Position numbers and translations under genes: made by a program. Below the pieces are notes generated by a model. The model saw only the letters and a program-made list of their open reading frames with translations. It ran no database searches and was not told the DNA's origin. 64,000 bases of DNA from Aromatoleum petrolei (GTDB lineage Bacteria; Pseudomonadota; Gammaproteobacteria; Burkholderiales; Rhodocyclaceae): assembly GCF_017894385.1 (NCBI RefSeq), contig NZ_CP059560.1, forward strand, positions 806,001-870,000, read 5' to 3'. Shown piece by piece: positions 1 to 9,699 of the stretch (position 1 is its first letter; each line of letters begins with the position of its first letter).

Positions 1-792
1 CTCGTGAGCGTCGGCGGAAAGCTCTACAAGACCGGCCTCGACCCTCACCATCCCGAAGGCAAGATCGTCCTGCCGGATGTGGCCTGCCACTTCGACGAGG
101 TGAACGAGATCGCGGGACCGGAGTTTGTGCCGATGGTGAACAAACTGGGCGGATCGGGCTTCAGCATCACCGCCTACACCCAGACCATTCCCGACATCGA
201 GGCAAAGCTCGGCGACGCCGCCAAGGCTCGGCAGGTGCTGGGCAACTTCAACAACATCATCATGCTGCGCGTGAAGGATCCGGGCACTGCGGAGTTTTTC
301 TGCAATCAGCTGCCCGAAGTCGACGTGCAGCACCTCATGGTCGTGACCGGCGTGAGCGACACCGACGGGTCGACCGAGACGGACTTCACCTCCCGCAACG
401 AAGACCGCCTCACCACCCAGCGACTGCCGATGGTCTCCCCGGCTGACATCATGGCCCTGCCACAAGGGCAGGCCTTCGCCCTGCTGGAGGGCAACCGCCT
501 CTTCAAGCTGCGCTTTCCGCTGCCCGATGCCACGAACGATCGCTTCATTCCGCCGTCGCTCCACGAGGTGGCACTCCAGATGCGGGCCAAATATCGGACG
601 GCCGAGCACTGGGCCGCTCAGACGGATTGGCTAAAGGACATGCCGGTCGGGCTCGTCGCGCCACTGGGCTTCGACACCTCGGACGATGACGCCGGGGAGG
701 CGGCAGTGAGCGCCCCCGCCCGGCCGCCCGAAGGCGGCGCTCCCCCTCCCTCGGGGAGGATGTCGCGTAGCGACAGGAGGGCAGTCCTGTGA
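1..792 (+). CDS. traD: TraD-type conjugative coupling ATPase, C-terminal part (cut by window edge)
   Basis: The frame is open to the left edge, so only about the last 263 residues are present; the GTG at base 4 is not a real start. TraD/VirD4 coupling proteins are inner-membrane hexameric ATPases that hand relaxase-bound DNA to the type IV channel. The visible part has the end of the motor fold, including a CHFDEVNE segment (Walker-B-like) and an ITAYTQT sensor segment, as in the SXT/TIGR03743 branch. Walker A lies off-window. Its stop overlaps the next gene start by 4 bases. Identity rests on family recall plus the conserved neighbour order. Confidence 0.85.
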   Translation, partial: LVSVGGKLYKTGLDPHHPEGKIVLPDVACHFDEVNEIAGPEFVPMVNKLGGSGFSITAYTQTIPDIEAKLGDAAKARQVLGNFNNIIMLRVKDPGTAEFFCNQLPEVDVQHLMVVTGVSDTDGSTETDFTSRNEDRLTTQRLPMVSPADIMALPQGQAFALLEGNRLFKLRFPLPDATNDRFIPPSLHEVALQMRAKYRTAEHWAAQTDWLKDMPVGLVAPLGFDTSDDDAGEAAVSAPARPPEGGAPPPSGRMSRSDRRAVL

Positions 793-1559
793 GCACCGCC
801 GCGTCATCCACGGGATCCGCCCGTCCCCCGGCGCCCCAGGCATCGGCCACACCGGCGGGCCGCTCCCGCGGCCCCATTGCTGCGCTGGCGAGCGTTGTTA
901 TCGGCCTCGCCTTTTCCACCCTGAGCTCCTGGATCTTCGGGACTGCCCTTACTGTCCTGGGCGATCACACCTTCTGGAGGGGCCGCGGCGTCGAACGCGC
1001 CATAGCCGCCGTGGAGGAGGACTTCGGCTACCTCCAGGGCTATCCCCGGTCGCTCATGGTCGACGACACCGTCGCCTTTGCGCGCGACTTCGCCGAGCTC
1101 GTCGCGCGTCCGTTCCATTCGCTGGGCGCCCCCGCCTTCATCGCCCGTACGACTGCTATCGAGCCCGACGCCGTGGCGAAACCCCACGCGCGCGCCGTAC
1201 GCCGCATCGTCAAGGAAGTCGGGCGCGCCGTTGAGACCGCTTTCTACGTGGCCCAGGACACCGCCATCCGCCTGGCGATCGCCTTCTATGCGCTGCCGGC
1301 CTTCGTGATGGCCATCTTCATCGGCCTGATCGATGGCCTGGTCCGCCGCGACCTGCGCAGGTGGACCGGTGGCCGGGAGTCCTCCTACGTCTACCACCAC
1401 TCGAAGCGCTTCACCTGGTGGTTCCTCACTGCCGGTTTCACCGCCTATCTCGCGTGGCCTTTCGGCGGATTCAATCCCGCGTACCTCGTCCTGATCTTCG
1501 CAACCCTGGTGGCCGCGGCCCTCTCTACCACCGCCAGCACGTTCAAGAAGTACCTGTAG
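789..1559 (+). CDS. ICE membrane protein, TIGR03747/DUF4400 family
   Basis: This 256-residue protein starts at a GTG inside the traD stop (GTGA overlap), so the two are translationally coupled. It has a proline/alanine-rich N-terminus, a membrane segment at about residues 28-50, a soluble middle, and three hydrophobic stretches in the last 100 residues (two near 155-185, one near 215-250). This matches the DUF4400 family that always follows traD in GI-type conjugation clusters. The exact role in the mating apparatus is unknown; it is probably an inner-membrane component working with TraD. Confidence 0.85.
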   Translation: MSTAASSTGSARPPAPQASATPAGRSRGPIAALASVVIGLAFSTLSSWIFGTALTVLGDHTFWRGRGVERAIAAVEEDFGYLQGYPRSLMVDDTVAFARDFAELVARPFHSLGAPAFIARTTAIEPDAVAKPHARAVRRIVKEVGRAVETAFYVAQDTAIRLAIAFYALPAFVMAIFIGLIDGLVRRDLRRWTGGRESSYVYHHSKRFTWWFLTAGFTAYLAWPFGGFNPAYLVLIFATLVAAALSTTASTFKKYL

Positions 1560-1576
1560 CAACCAAGGAGTCCGTC

Positions 1577-1873
1577 ATGCCATTGCTGCTCCGCTTCACC
1601 ATCGCCGCCCTCGTCGCCGCTACCACCTTGCCGGTGGCTGCCGACACCGACCGCGAGCGCGAGAACCTCGCGCGCCTGGAACATGAGCTCGCGCTTCTCG
1701 CCACCGAGGTTCGCGCGGCGAAGGCCGATGCCCCCTCCATTGCCCGCATCCATTTTCAGTACGACGAGCTCGCCCGCGACCTCGATCTCATCCGTGCCGG
1801 TATTGCGGATCACCTCGACGCACCGCGCCATCCCCGCCCGATCGAACCGCTGAAGGGCGATTACCGGCGCTGA
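1577..1873 (+). CDS. RAQPRD-family ICE protein (periplasmic)
   Basis: The product has 98 residues. The ATG at 1577 has an AAGGAG ribosome site 8 bases upstream and gives a clean signal peptide (about residues 1-22, ending AVAAD-like). The mature part is a charged helix with heptad-like leucines and ends in DAPRHPRP...PLKGDYRR, a variant of the RAQPRD motif that names this ICE family (TIGR01690). A longer in-frame reading from 1361 runs inside the previous gene and is rejected. Function in conjugation is not known; position between the TIGR03747 and TIGR03758 genes is standard. Confidence 0.85.
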   Translation: MPLLLRFTIAALVAATTLPVAADTDRERENLARLEHELALLATEVRAAKADAPSIARIHFQYDELARDLDLIRAGIADHLDAPRHPRPIEPLKGDYRR

Positions 1874-1889
1874 GCCCGGAGGTACCGGC

Positions 1890-2120
1890 ATGTCGCCCCA
1901 GCAGTCCGCCGCCTTCGCCGCCGCGGCCGGCTACCAACCCGGCTACATCGGGCTCTTCTTCGCCCTGCTCGTCGGCGCTGTGGTCGTTCTCTGGGCCGCC
2001 GACATGGTGCGCAGACTCGGGATCGAAGGCCTCGACGACCCGCGCCGCCTGCCGATGCTCCTGTTCTACAAGCTGCGTGTGCTGATCATCGTCCTGCTGC
2101 TGATCTATCTGCTCACCTAG
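1890..2120 (+). CDS. TIGR03758-family ICE membrane protein
   Basis: This 76-residue protein has a GYQPG motif near residue 16 and two transmembrane helices (about 22-42 and 58-76) around a short basic loop. Length and topology fit the TIGR03758/DUF3262 family, a small pilin-like or scaffold protein of GI-type T4SS. A GGAGG ribosome site precedes the ATG. A second copy of this domain appears to be fused to the transglycosylase-like gene at 17278-18195. Confidence 0.85.
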   Translation: MSPQQSAAFAAAAGYQPGYIGLFFALLVGAVVVLWAADMVRRLGIEGLDDPRRLPMLLFYKLRVLIIVLLLIYLLT

Positions 2121-2201
2121 ATCGCGGCCGCCTCGGCAGGCCGGGCCGCAGGCCTGCCGACGTTCCACGGTGCGGCGCCTCACCACCTCACGGAGGAAAC
2201 C

Positions 2202-2639
2202 ATGAATCTCCTCATCCAACCTTCGGGCGCAGCGAGTGCCGCGGATCGTCACACGGCGCAAGCCCCCGCGCTTCCCCTGCGATGCAGGGCGAAGGCCGCC
2301 GCCCACATCGCCTTGCTTGGCCTCGGCGTCCTCGCCTCGGTCTTCGTCGCCGAACCAGCCCTGGCCGAGTTGCCGACGGCCGTCGCCGCGGACGGTGCCG
2401 CTTCCGGGGACTACATCGAGATCGGCAAGCAGTATTTCAAGAACGGCCTGATCGTCCTGGGTCTCATCATCGCCACGCTGGGCTTCATCGCGGTCGCGGC
2501 CGGCGGCATCGCGAAGTTCAACGAATACCGCATGGGTCGCGCGGAGCTCGGGGACCTGGGCGTGCTGGCGGTCGTCGGCGCCGTCGTGCTGGTGCTCATG
2601 GTCTACCTCCTCAACGAGGCGGCCACCATCATCGACTAG
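2202..2639 (+). CDS. TIGR03745-family ICE membrane protein (pilin-like)
   Basis: A 145-residue product with an unusually long N-terminal leader: about 35 residues before a hydrophobic signal ending near EPALAELPTA, then two membrane helices (about 85-108 and 120-140). The DUF2976/TIGR03745 family has the size and topology of a VirB2/TraA-like pilin. A strong GGAGGAAACC ribosome site precedes the ATG, and 80 bases without a gene separate it from the previous ORF, one of the wider gaps in the operon; this could hold a secondary promoter. Confidence 0.85.
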   Translation: MNLLIQPSGAASAADRHTAQAPALPLRCRAKAAAHIALLGLGVLASVFVAEPALAELPTAVAADGAASGDYIEIGKQYFKNGLIVLGLIIATLGFIAVAAGGIAKFNEYRMGRAELGDLGVLAVVGAVVLVLMVYLLNEAATIID

Positions 2640-2647
2640 GCGCCACC

Positions 2648-3082
2648 ATGGACACCTCCAGCCCTCTGGCGCCGACGCCCGATGCATCCAGCGGAACGGG
2701 CCGCGCGCCGCTGCCCGACCGCGTTAACGCGGAGCCCTCGATCATCAAGGGACTCTCGTACACCGAGTCGAAATGGGCCATCGGGCTGGCCTTCCTGCTG
2801 TGGTTCCCCGTGGGCGGCGTGGTGGGCCTGGCCCTGCAGCACCTACCGGTGGCCGTTCTCATCATCGCCACCGGTCCCATCGCCACGGTCTGGGTCGCGG
2901 CGGGGTACCTCGCTACGATGAAGCGCAATCGCCCCGATCACTACTACGTTCAACTGCTCAAGCGTCGCGCGGCGCGCCTCGGCCTCCTCCGCTCTCATTT
3001 TGTTGCGCACGCGGGCGCCTGGGACCTCGGCCGCGCCCTCGTGCCCCCTCAGGTGGCGAAACGCCGGAACCCATTGTGCTGA
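2648..3082 (+). CDS. TIGR03750-family conjugal transfer protein
   Basis: The product has 144 residues starting at ATG 2648, eight bases after the previous stop. An N-terminal soluble region with LSYTESKW is followed by two transmembrane helices (about 46-66 and 70-90) and a basic C-terminus with NRPDHYYVQL. This is the DUF3487/TIGR03750 pattern, comparable in place and topology to TraL/VirB3. A longer in-frame version from 2282 overlaps the previous gene and is a shadow. Confidence 0.85.
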   Translation: MDTSSPLAPTPDASSGTGRAPLPDRVNAEPSIIKGLSYTESKWAIGLAFLLWFPVGGVVGLALQHLPVAVLIIATGPIATVWVAAGYLATMKRNRPDHYYVQLLKRRAARLGLLRSHFVAHAGAWDLGRALVPPQVAKRRNPLC

Positions 3083-3097
3083 GCCCGGAGCATTGCC

Positions 3098-3871
3098 ATG
3101 CCTACCTACACCGACAACCTCGCAAACGCCCGCGCGACGATTCGCCTCCAGTCATGGGCCATCCTCGTCGCGCTGGTCATCGTGCTGATCGCGGTGGCCG
3201 ACCGCTTCGTGAGGCAGACGGACTTCATCGTGCATATCCCGCCAGACCTCTCCCGCGGGGTCACCATTCAGGCGGGACGTACGCCGGAGGTGCCGCCCCC
3301 GAACGTCTATGCCTTCGGCTATCTCATCTGGCAGCAGCTCAACCGCTGGGCCAAGGATGGCTCCAAGGACTACGTCGCTCAGATCTACGCGCTCCAGAAC
3401 TACCTGACGCCGTCCTGCCGAGAGCAGCTCCTCAAGGACGTCAGCGTCAAGACCGGCGATGCGGAGCTGATCCAGCGCACCCGCGCCCTCCTGGAGATTC
3501 CCGGGTACGGCTACACCGCGAACCGGGTGACGGCACACGGCAACGGTGGATGGACGGTGCTCCTCGATGCACAGATCCTCGAAACCTCCAAAGGGATGCC
3601 CGTGAAGGACACTTTCATCCGCTATCCCCTGCACGTGGTGCGCTACGACGTCGACCGGGAGCGCAACCCGTGGGGTCTCGCCCTGAACTGCTTTGCCCGC
3701 CGTCATCCCGAGCGGATCGACCCGCAGGCCCTGGAGGCGCCGATCGCGCCCCAGCCGGCGCCGGCGGCGCCGCTGCCTCCATCCGCGGCACCGTCTCCCA
3801 CCACTACCGGTTCGGACCTGCCGCAGGCCGTGCCGCCGCGGGTCCCGGACACGAAGGAGGAGTCGTCATGA
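3098..3871 (+). CDS. TIGR03746-family ICE protein (TraE/VirB8-like)
   Basis: This 257-residue bitopic protein has one N-terminal membrane helix (about 20-38), then a periplasmic domain including YAFGYLIWQQLNRW and a DVDRERNPWGLALN segment, ending in a proline/alanine-rich tail of about 45 residues. PFL_4703/TIGR03746 proteins occupy the TraE/VirB8 slot of the channel. An ATG inside its stop starts the next gene, so the two are coupled. Confidence 0.85.
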   Translation: MPTYTDNLANARATIRLQSWAILVALVIVLIAVADRFVRQTDFIVHIPPDLSRGVTIQAGRTPEVPPPNVYAFGYLIWQQLNRWAKDGSKDYVAQIYALQNYLTPSCREQLLKDVSVKTGDAELIQRTRALLEIPGYGYTANRVTAHGNGGWTVLLDAQILETSKGMPVKDTFIRYPLHVVRYDVDRERNPWGLALNCFARRHPERIDPQALEAPIAPQPAPAAPLPPSAAPSPTTTGSDLPQAVPPRVPDTKEESS

Positions 3872-4935
3872 TCGCCATTCGCGCCGCCACCGCGCTTGTC
3901 TGTCTCGGCGTTCTTGCTTCTGCCTCTGCGCAGGAGCCCGAAGCCAAGGCGCCCTCCCCGCTTAGCCTGTCGCCCGGGTCTGTCGGGTCGGGGACGGCAC
4001 CAACCTGGCATCCCGCAGGCACGACGACCATGGATCTCGGCACCCTCCCCCCGGAGCCGGCCCCCAAGCCCGCTCCGGCACCCGCACCCCAGTCCCACGG
4101 CTCGGCCGCCGGGAAGCCTGCAAGTCCTCTATCGCCCCCGGAAACGCAGGCGCCGCCGCGCCCACCCCCTCGACCCGCCGATCGCCCCGACGACCGCCAA
4201 ACCAATGTCGGCCGCACCCAGCATGTGCTGTTCGAGCGCCTTCCCGTCCAGGTGCTCCTGAGCCCAGGGCGGGAGCGCCTGCTGCAGCTCCCGTTCGTCG
4301 CATTGATGGATGTGCCCGCTAGCCTGCAGGGTGTGCTCGAGCTCCAGATTATCGAGGACACCGCGTATCTGACGGCGAACGGACCCTTCCCGCGCGCCCG
4401 GCTGTATGCGCAGGCAATCGACGGCGGCGCGACGGTTCCGCTCGATATCGAGTCGGTCGAAGGCGTCCAGGTCCCGCCGATACTCCGCGTCCATCTGCCC
4501 GGTGATGCCGCCGAAGAGAGTGACGAACTCGCCGCAACCCGGCGGAACGACGAGCCGGCGGTCGACATGATCCAGCTCACGCGCTACGCGGCGCAGATGC
4601 TGTATGCGCCGGCCCGCCTGCTCCCCACCCTGCCGGGCGTGCGCCAGGAGCCGGTCGATCGGTCCCCCGTGGCCGGCCTCTACCGGGGAGGAGAGATCGA
4701 AACGGCGCCCTTGGGGGCCTGGTCGAGCGGGTCGCTGTACGTGACCGCCGTGCGCTTCACGAACCGCACCGGGCGCGCCATCGACCTCGAGCTGGACACG
4801 CGGTGGCTACGCGGGCAGTGGATCGCCGCAACGCCCCAGCACTGGCATCTCTTGCCCCATGGCTCCGAGGCCGACACGACCGCCGTCTACCTCGTCTCCG
4901 ACCGGCCGTTTGCGGCCGTGCCGCTGTGGCGCTAG
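3868..4935 (+). CDS. TIGR03749-family ICE protein (TraK/VirB9-like)
   Basis: The product has 355 residues from the ATG at 3868 that overlaps the previous stop (ATGA). A signal peptide (about 1-21, ending ASAQEP) leads into a proline-rich linker of about 90 residues and a beta-rich domain that begins VLFERLPVQVLLSPG and ends with a pattern of short strands. This fits a secreted outer-membrane-core component in the TraK/VirB9 position (DUF3438). Longer frames starting at 2773 are read-through shadows. Confidence 0.85.
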   Translation: MIAIRAATALVCLGVLASASAQEPEAKAPSPLSLSPGSVGSGTAPTWHPAGTTTMDLGTLPPEPAPKPAPAPAPQSHGSAAGKPASPLSPPETQAPPRPPPRPADRPDDRQTNVGRTQHVLFERLPVQVLLSPGRERLLQLPFVALMDVPASLQGVLELQIIEDTAYLTANGPFPRARLYAQAIDGGATVPLDIESVEGVQVPPILRVHLPGDAAEESDELAATRRNDEPAVDMIQLTRYAAQMLYAPARLLPTLPGVRQEPVDRSPVAGLYRGGEIETAPLGAWSSGSLYVTAVRFTNRTGRAIDLELDTRWLRGQWIAATPQHWHLLPHGSEADTTAVYLVSDRPFAAVPLWR

Positions 4936-4945
4936 GAGACCGGCC

Positions 4946-6400
4946 ATGCAGATTGTCCAGAACAGGCTGGTCCCCTTCCTCGCCGTGATTGCCCTCATCG
5001 TGACGGGCTACATCCTCTATCGGCAGAGCGACACGCCGGGCGTCGAGCCGGGGCCGCCCTTGACCGCAGTGCCGGAAGTACCCCTGCCGCCCACCGCCAA
5101 GGGGGCCGACGCCGATACGCCGCAGGAAACCCTCAAAACGGTGGTCGCGGGCTACACCGAGTTGAACGACCAGGTGCAGTCCCTGATCGCCGAAAACCGG
5201 CGCCTGCTGGAGCAGAACGATCGCCACCAGCGTAGCGAGGATCGCATCCGCGAGCAGCTTCGCCGTGAGTTGCGTACTGAAATGACAGCCGAAATGGACG
5301 CCCTCAAGCGCCAGCAGGCCGCCGCGGCCGACTCACAGGCGTCGAGCGGTGTGCTGGGATCAGCGATCGGCGCGGCCAACCTCCCTGCCGGCTTCGGCTT
5401 CGACAAGGCGAAACCGGATGCGACGGCGCTGGTCGGGACCGCCGCGCCGACCCGCATCCTGCCGCTGGGCTACGAGATGGGCAAGGGCGCCGACGGAAGG
5501 CAAGGCGTCGTGCGCAAGGTCACCCTCGCCGAAGCCGCGCCGCCCGCCCGCCGTACGGCGCGCGCGCCGGCCCGAACGGCCGCCCCTGCCCCCACGCCCT
5601 TCTACACGATCCCCGAGAACGCGACCCTGACAGGCGTCGCCAACATGACCGCGATCATCGGCCGCGTACCGGTGGACGGCAAAGTGACCGATCCGATGCA
5701 GTTCAAGCTTCTGCTGGGGCCCGAGAACCTGGCCGCCAACGGTCATTATCTTCCCCGCAACCTCGCCGGCATCGTGGTGTCGGGCGTTGCCATCGGCGAC
5801 ATGACGCTCTCCTGCGCCGAGGGCCTCATCCAGTCCATGACCTTCGTCTTCAACGACGGAAGCATTCAGACGGTCAGCCGTCGCCGCGACGGAACGACCC
5901 CGTTGTACGGCGCAAGCGGTGGGGCCGCCGGCGGCAAGCCTTCGCTCGCCGCGGCGCCGAAGCTCGGCTGGATCTCCGACCGCCACGGCAACCCATGCAT
6001 CCCCGGGCAGTTCGTCACCAATGCCCCGGCCGTCCTCGCCGACACCATCGGCCTGCGCAGCCTGTCGATCGCGGGCCAGGCGGCGGCCGCGGCCCAGACC
6101 ACCACCACCGAGAACGTCTTTGGCACCACCTCCAGCCGGGTCACCGGGAGCAAGGGCACCTACATCCTCGGGCAGATGGCGAGCGCCGGCACCGACGAGG
6201 TGACGAACTGGCTGATGCGCCGGCTCGCCGACAGTTTCGATGCGGTCGTCGTACGCGCGGGGGGCGAGGTGGACGTGCACATCGACGCCGAAATCCAGAT
6301 CGACAAGGCCCCCGACGCGCGGCGAATCGACTACGGGCGTCTCGACGCCCCGACCACCACGACGTCCCATCTGCGAGGTAGCTACTATGGACTGGACTGA
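4946..6400 (+). CDS. TIGR03752-family ICE protein (TraB/VirB10-like)
   Basis: A 484-residue protein from ATG 4946 with GGAGA upstream. It has one N-terminal membrane helix (about 9-26), a coiled-coil at about 65-120 (ENRRLLEQNDRH...), an alanine/proline linker, and a beta-barrel-type C-terminal domain. VirB10-like proteins span the envelope and link the inner-membrane ATPases to the outer-membrane core. The 3' end overlaps the start of the lipoprotein gene by 14 bases. Confidence 0.87.
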   Translation: MQIVQNRLVPFLAVIALIVTGYILYRQSDTPGVEPGPPLTAVPEVPLPPTAKGADADTPQETLKTVVAGYTELNDQVQSLIAENRRLLEQNDRHQRSEDRIREQLRRELRTEMTAEMDALKRQQAAAADSQASSGVLGSAIGAANLPAGFGFDKAKPDATALVGTAAPTRILPLGYEMGKGADGRQGVVRKVTLAEAAPPARRTARAPARTAAPAPTPFYTIPENATLTGVANMTAIIGRVPVDGKVTDPMQFKLLLGPENLAANGHYLPRNLAGIVVSGVAIGDMTLSCAEGLIQSMTFVFNDGSIQTVSRRRDGTTPLYGASGGAAGGKPSLAAAPKLGWISDRHGNPCIPGQFVTNAPAVLADTIGLRSLSIAGQAAAAAQTTTTENVFGTTSSRVTGSKGTYILGQMASAGTDEVTNWLMRRLADSFDAVVVRAGGEVDVHIDAEIQIDKAPDARRIDYGRLDAPTTTTSHLRGSYYGLD

Positions 6401-6836
6401 TTTTCCGCGGTTCGCCCGCCTCCTCGCAGCTGCCACGGTCGCGGCCCTCGCCCTCGGCGCCTGCAGCGTCGCAGGACCCCGCAAGTCGCCCTTGCCGGAC
6501 GACGGACCCACCGTAGAGGAGATCTACCGCAAGCGTACCTCCGAATACGAGCGCATCCGGGCCCGCGAAGCCCTCCCGCTGCGGCCCGCCACCGAAGTCC
6601 TGCCCGGCCCCGTCCTGGAGCCGGCGATGCTCCAGCTTGAGCGCCGCTTCGCCCGGCTGCCCAACCCGGATCTCATCATGGTCGTGTTTCCCCACCTGTC
6701 CCGAGGGAAGTACCCGGCACCGGGCTACGTGACGGCGTTTCCGATGTACGAGCGGGTCGAATACCTGCTCCCCGGCGAGGCGGACGCGCTACGGCCGGCG
6801 CGCGATTCTGCCACCAGCCGGGTGGCCCACCCCTAA
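6387..6836 (+). CDS. TIGR03751-family conjugal transfer lipoprotein
   Basis: This 149-residue product begins MDWTDFPRF and has a signal peptide with lipobox LGAC, placing the lipidated cysteine near residue 30. The mature part includes VEEIYRKRTSEYERIR and a C-terminal YLLPGEADAL segment. The length and lipobox fit the TIGR03751 lipoprotein, the VirB7/TraV-like partner of the outer-membrane core. It starts inside the previous gene, arguing for coupled translation. Confidence 0.85.
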   Translation: MDWTDFPRFARLLAAATVAALALGACSVAGPRKSPLPDDGPTVEEIYRKRTSEYERIRAREALPLRPATEVLPGPVLEPAMLQLERRFARLPNPDLIMVVFPHLSRGKYPAPGYVTAFPMYERVEYLLPGEADALRPARDSATSRVAHP

Positions 6837-6849
6837 AGGAGCGACGGCC

Positions 6850-9699
6850 ATGCTCGGATTGATTCGCATGCTGGGGCTCGCGCCAACCGCCGGGTCCGCC
6901 CCTGCCGACACGGAGGTCTCGCGCTGCGAGCCCGCCGTGCCGAGGAACCCCCTCCCGGTGCGGGAGCGCCAGCGGCTCGCCTCCCGCCCACCCAGCATCA
7001 CCGACCTGCTGCCCTGGCGGGACTTCGACGAGAAGACCGGCACCTTCCTCCTCGAGGACGGCGTCTCCCGCGCACTGCTCTACGAGCTCGATCCGATGCC
7101 GAGCGAAGCCTGTGCCGATCAGTATCTCAAGGCACGCTGCGCGGAGGTCCAGGCGGCGCTCCAGGCCCTGCCGGAGTACGACGAGGCCCCGTGGGTCGTC
7201 CAGTTCTTCTGCAACGACGACACGGATCTCTCGTGGCAGATCGAGCGCATACGCGACTACATCGTCTCGGTGCATGCCAAGGCACCCGAGCGGGCGCGGC
7301 AGATTCTTGCGAGCGACTTCACGCGCCACTTCCTCGCCGAGATGGCCGAGCATCTGTCACTCGTGGCCCGGCCCGAGGGCCTCTTTCTCGATGAGGGGGT
7401 GTCGGGCAACCGGTGGCGCGGCCAGATCCGCCGCGTGCGTTGCGCCATCTATCGCCGTTTCCCGCCTCGCTTCGACTTCTCCCGGGAGCTTCTCGATCCC
7501 GTCGAGACGCTTCAGCAGACGGCACGCGGGCTCGTCGCCGGCCTGGCGCAGACCGGCATCCATGCCCGGCCGATGAACGCCGCAGATTTTTACTCGTGGC
7601 TGTTGCCGTTCTTCAACCCGAAGCCAGACTTCGCCGACACCGTAGGCGAGCTGCTCCGGCTGTGTCCGTATCCGCAACCCGACGAGGCGCCAGACAACCT
7701 CGATCTTGGGGAATTGCTCTTCCTTGCTGCGCCCAAGTCGGATCCCGAGGCCGGCCTGTGGTTTTTCGACGGCCGGCCGGTGCGGGCGCTGGCGCTGCAA
7801 TCGATGCGCAAGCTCCCCGAGATCGGCCACTTCACCGCCGAGCGCGATCATGCCGGCAAGCTCTTCGCGCGCTTCGATCGCTTTCCCGACGGCACGATGC
7901 TCTCGGCGACCGTCGTCATCTGCCCGCAGGACACGATGACCGGTCGCATCGAAGCCATCAAGAGCGCCTCGCGCGCGAACATCCTCGAAGCCGCTCACAC
8001 CTACGATGAGGCGGAGGCCGTCCTCGACAACATGCGCACCGACAAGCTCTACCCGATGTACCTCACGCTGTTCGTGCGGGGCGAAGACACCTCCCAGCTG
8101 GGGCGCACGGTGGCAGACCTCACCGCAGCCCTGCATACATCGGGGCTCCGCTTCATTCAGCCGGTGGACGAGCTGCACGGCTGCGACGTCTTCCTGCGCG
8201 CACTCCCGATGTGCTTCGACCCCGGGTTCGACGCGCGCCACCTGCGCCGCTCGCGCCTCGCCTTCGCCTCCCAGATCGCGTCCCTGCTTCCCCTCTATGG
8301 GCGCGCCCGCGGTACGGGCAAGCCCGGCTTCTGGCTATGGAACCGCGGCGGCGAGCCCCTCCTGTTCGACCCCTTGAATCCCCACGACCGCAACAAGAAC
8401 GCCCACCTCCTCACCCTGGGTCCGACCGGCGCCGGCAAGTCGGCGACCCTGTGCTATCTAGCGATGCAGATGATGGCGATCTACCGACCACGCTTCTTCA
8501 TCATCGACGCAGGGAAATCCTTCGGCCTCCTGGGCGAGCACATGCGCCGCCACGGGCTCACCGTCAACCAGGTCGAGCTCACCCCCGATACGCATGTCAG
8601 CCTGCCACCCTTCGCGATGGCTCCGCGGCTCTTCGATCAGGAAGGCATCAAGGCCCTCGACGAGGCATACGGGACGCCGGACGACGATGAGCTCCCGGAC
8701 GCGGACCCCGACGGGCTCCCCGCGTCGCCCGAGGACGATGACGAAGGCGCGGACCCCGGCAAGCGCGACATCCTGGGCGAGATGGTCATTGCGACGACGC
8801 TGATGATTACCGGCGGAGAGGAATGCGAGATGCGCAAGATGAGTCGCGCGGACCGCTACCTGGTCGCTCGGGGAATCCTGGCCGCCGCGCGCCAGGCCCG
8901 CGACCGCGGCCAGCCGCATCCCCGGGTGCAGGACGTCGCCCACGCCCTGATGGCCATGCGTGACGACGAGGATCTGGGGCCCTCGCGGCGCGACCGGGCC
9001 GAGGAGATGGGCCAGGCGATGATGGTCTTCTGCGACGGTCTGCGCGGAAGGCTCTTCAACCGCTACGGCGCGACCTGGCCGGATGCTGACGTGACGATCG
9101 TGGAGATGGGCACGCTGGCGCAGGAGGGATATGAGGATGCCCTCGCGGTCGCCTATACGTCCCTGATTACCCATGTCCAGGCGCTGGCCGAGGCGACCCA
9201 GTATGACCACCGCCCCATCATCAACCTCACCGACGAAGGGCACATCATCACGGCCAATGATCTGCTGAACGTCTACTCCGTCAAGATTACCAAGATGTGG
9301 CGGAAGCTCGGCGCGTGGTACTGGCTCGGCACCCAGAACATGCAGGACTTTCCGGCATCGGCCTCCCGAATTCTCAACATGTGCGAGCACTGGGTGCTCC
9401 TCACCATGGACCGCGACGAGATCGCGCAGGTCGCCCGCTTCCGCACCTTGACCCCCGAACAGCGCGCGCTGATGGAGTCCACTCGCAAGGAGCCTCCGAA
9501 GTACACCGAGGGGGTGATCCTCAATCCGCAAATGCAGGCCCTCTTCAGGAATGTGCCCCCGCCCCTCGCCATCGCGCTCGCGATGACGGAGAAGCACGAG
9601 AAGGCCTGGCGCCTGGACATCATGAAGGCCACCGGCTGCACCGAACTCGAGGCGGCCTACGCGATTTCCCGCGAGATCGCGGCGAAGAGGGCAGCGTGA
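6850..9699 (+). CDS. VirB4/TraC-like conjugative transfer ATPase (TIGR03744 family)
   Basis: The product has 949 residues, the full length for this family. Walker A GPTGAGKS lies at about residues 524-531 and a Walker-B-like NLTDEGH near 790. The N-terminal half is the TraC-type assembly domain. An acidic insertion rich in D and E sits at about 610-640 (PDDDELPDADPDG...). VirB4-type ATPases power pilus assembly and substrate transfer at the inner membrane. ATG 6850 follows the lipoprotein gene by 13 bases with a GGAG ribosome site; the next gene overlaps its stop. Confidence 0.92.
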   Translation: MLGLIRMLGLAPTAGSAPADTEVSRCEPAVPRNPLPVRERQRLASRPPSITDLLPWRDFDEKTGTFLLEDGVSRALLYELDPMPSEACADQYLKARCAEVQAALQALPEYDEAPWVVQFFCNDDTDLSWQIERIRDYIVSVHAKAPERARQILASDFTRHFLAEMAEHLSLVARPEGLFLDEGVSGNRWRGQIRRVRCAIYRRFPPRFDFSRELLDPVETLQQTARGLVAGLAQTGIHARPMNAADFYSWLLPFFNPKPDFADTVGELLRLCPYPQPDEAPDNLDLGELLFLAAPKSDPEAGLWFFDGRPVRALALQSMRKLPEIGHFTAERDHAGKLFARFDRFPDGTMLSATVVICPQDTMTGRIEAIKSASRANILEAAHTYDEAEAVLDNMRTDKLYPMYLTLFVRGEDTSQLGRTVADLTAALHTSGLRFIQPVDELHGCDVFLRALPMCFDPGFDARHLRRSRLAFASQIASLLPLYGRARGTGKPGFWLWNRGGEPLLFDPLNPHDRNKNAHLLTLGPTGAGKSATLCYLAMQMMAIYRPRFFIIDAGKSFGLLGEHMRRHGLTVNQVELTPDTHVSLPPFAMAPRLFDQEGIKALDEAYGTPDDDELPDADPDGLPASPEDDDEGADPGKRDILGEMVIATTLMITGGEECEMRKMSRADRYLVARGILAAARQARDRGQPHPRVQDVAHALMAMRDDEDLGPSRRDRAEEMGQAMMVFCDGLRGRLFNRYGATWPDADVTIVEMGTLAQEGYEDALAVAYTSLITHVQALAEATQYDHRPIINLTDEGHIITANDLLNVYSVKITKMWRKLGAWYWLGTQNMQDFPASASRILNMCEHWVLLTMDRDEIAQVARFRTLTPEQRALMESTRKEPPKYTEGVILNPQMQALFRNVPPPLAIALAMTEKHEKAWRLDIMKATGCTELEAAYAISREIAAKRAA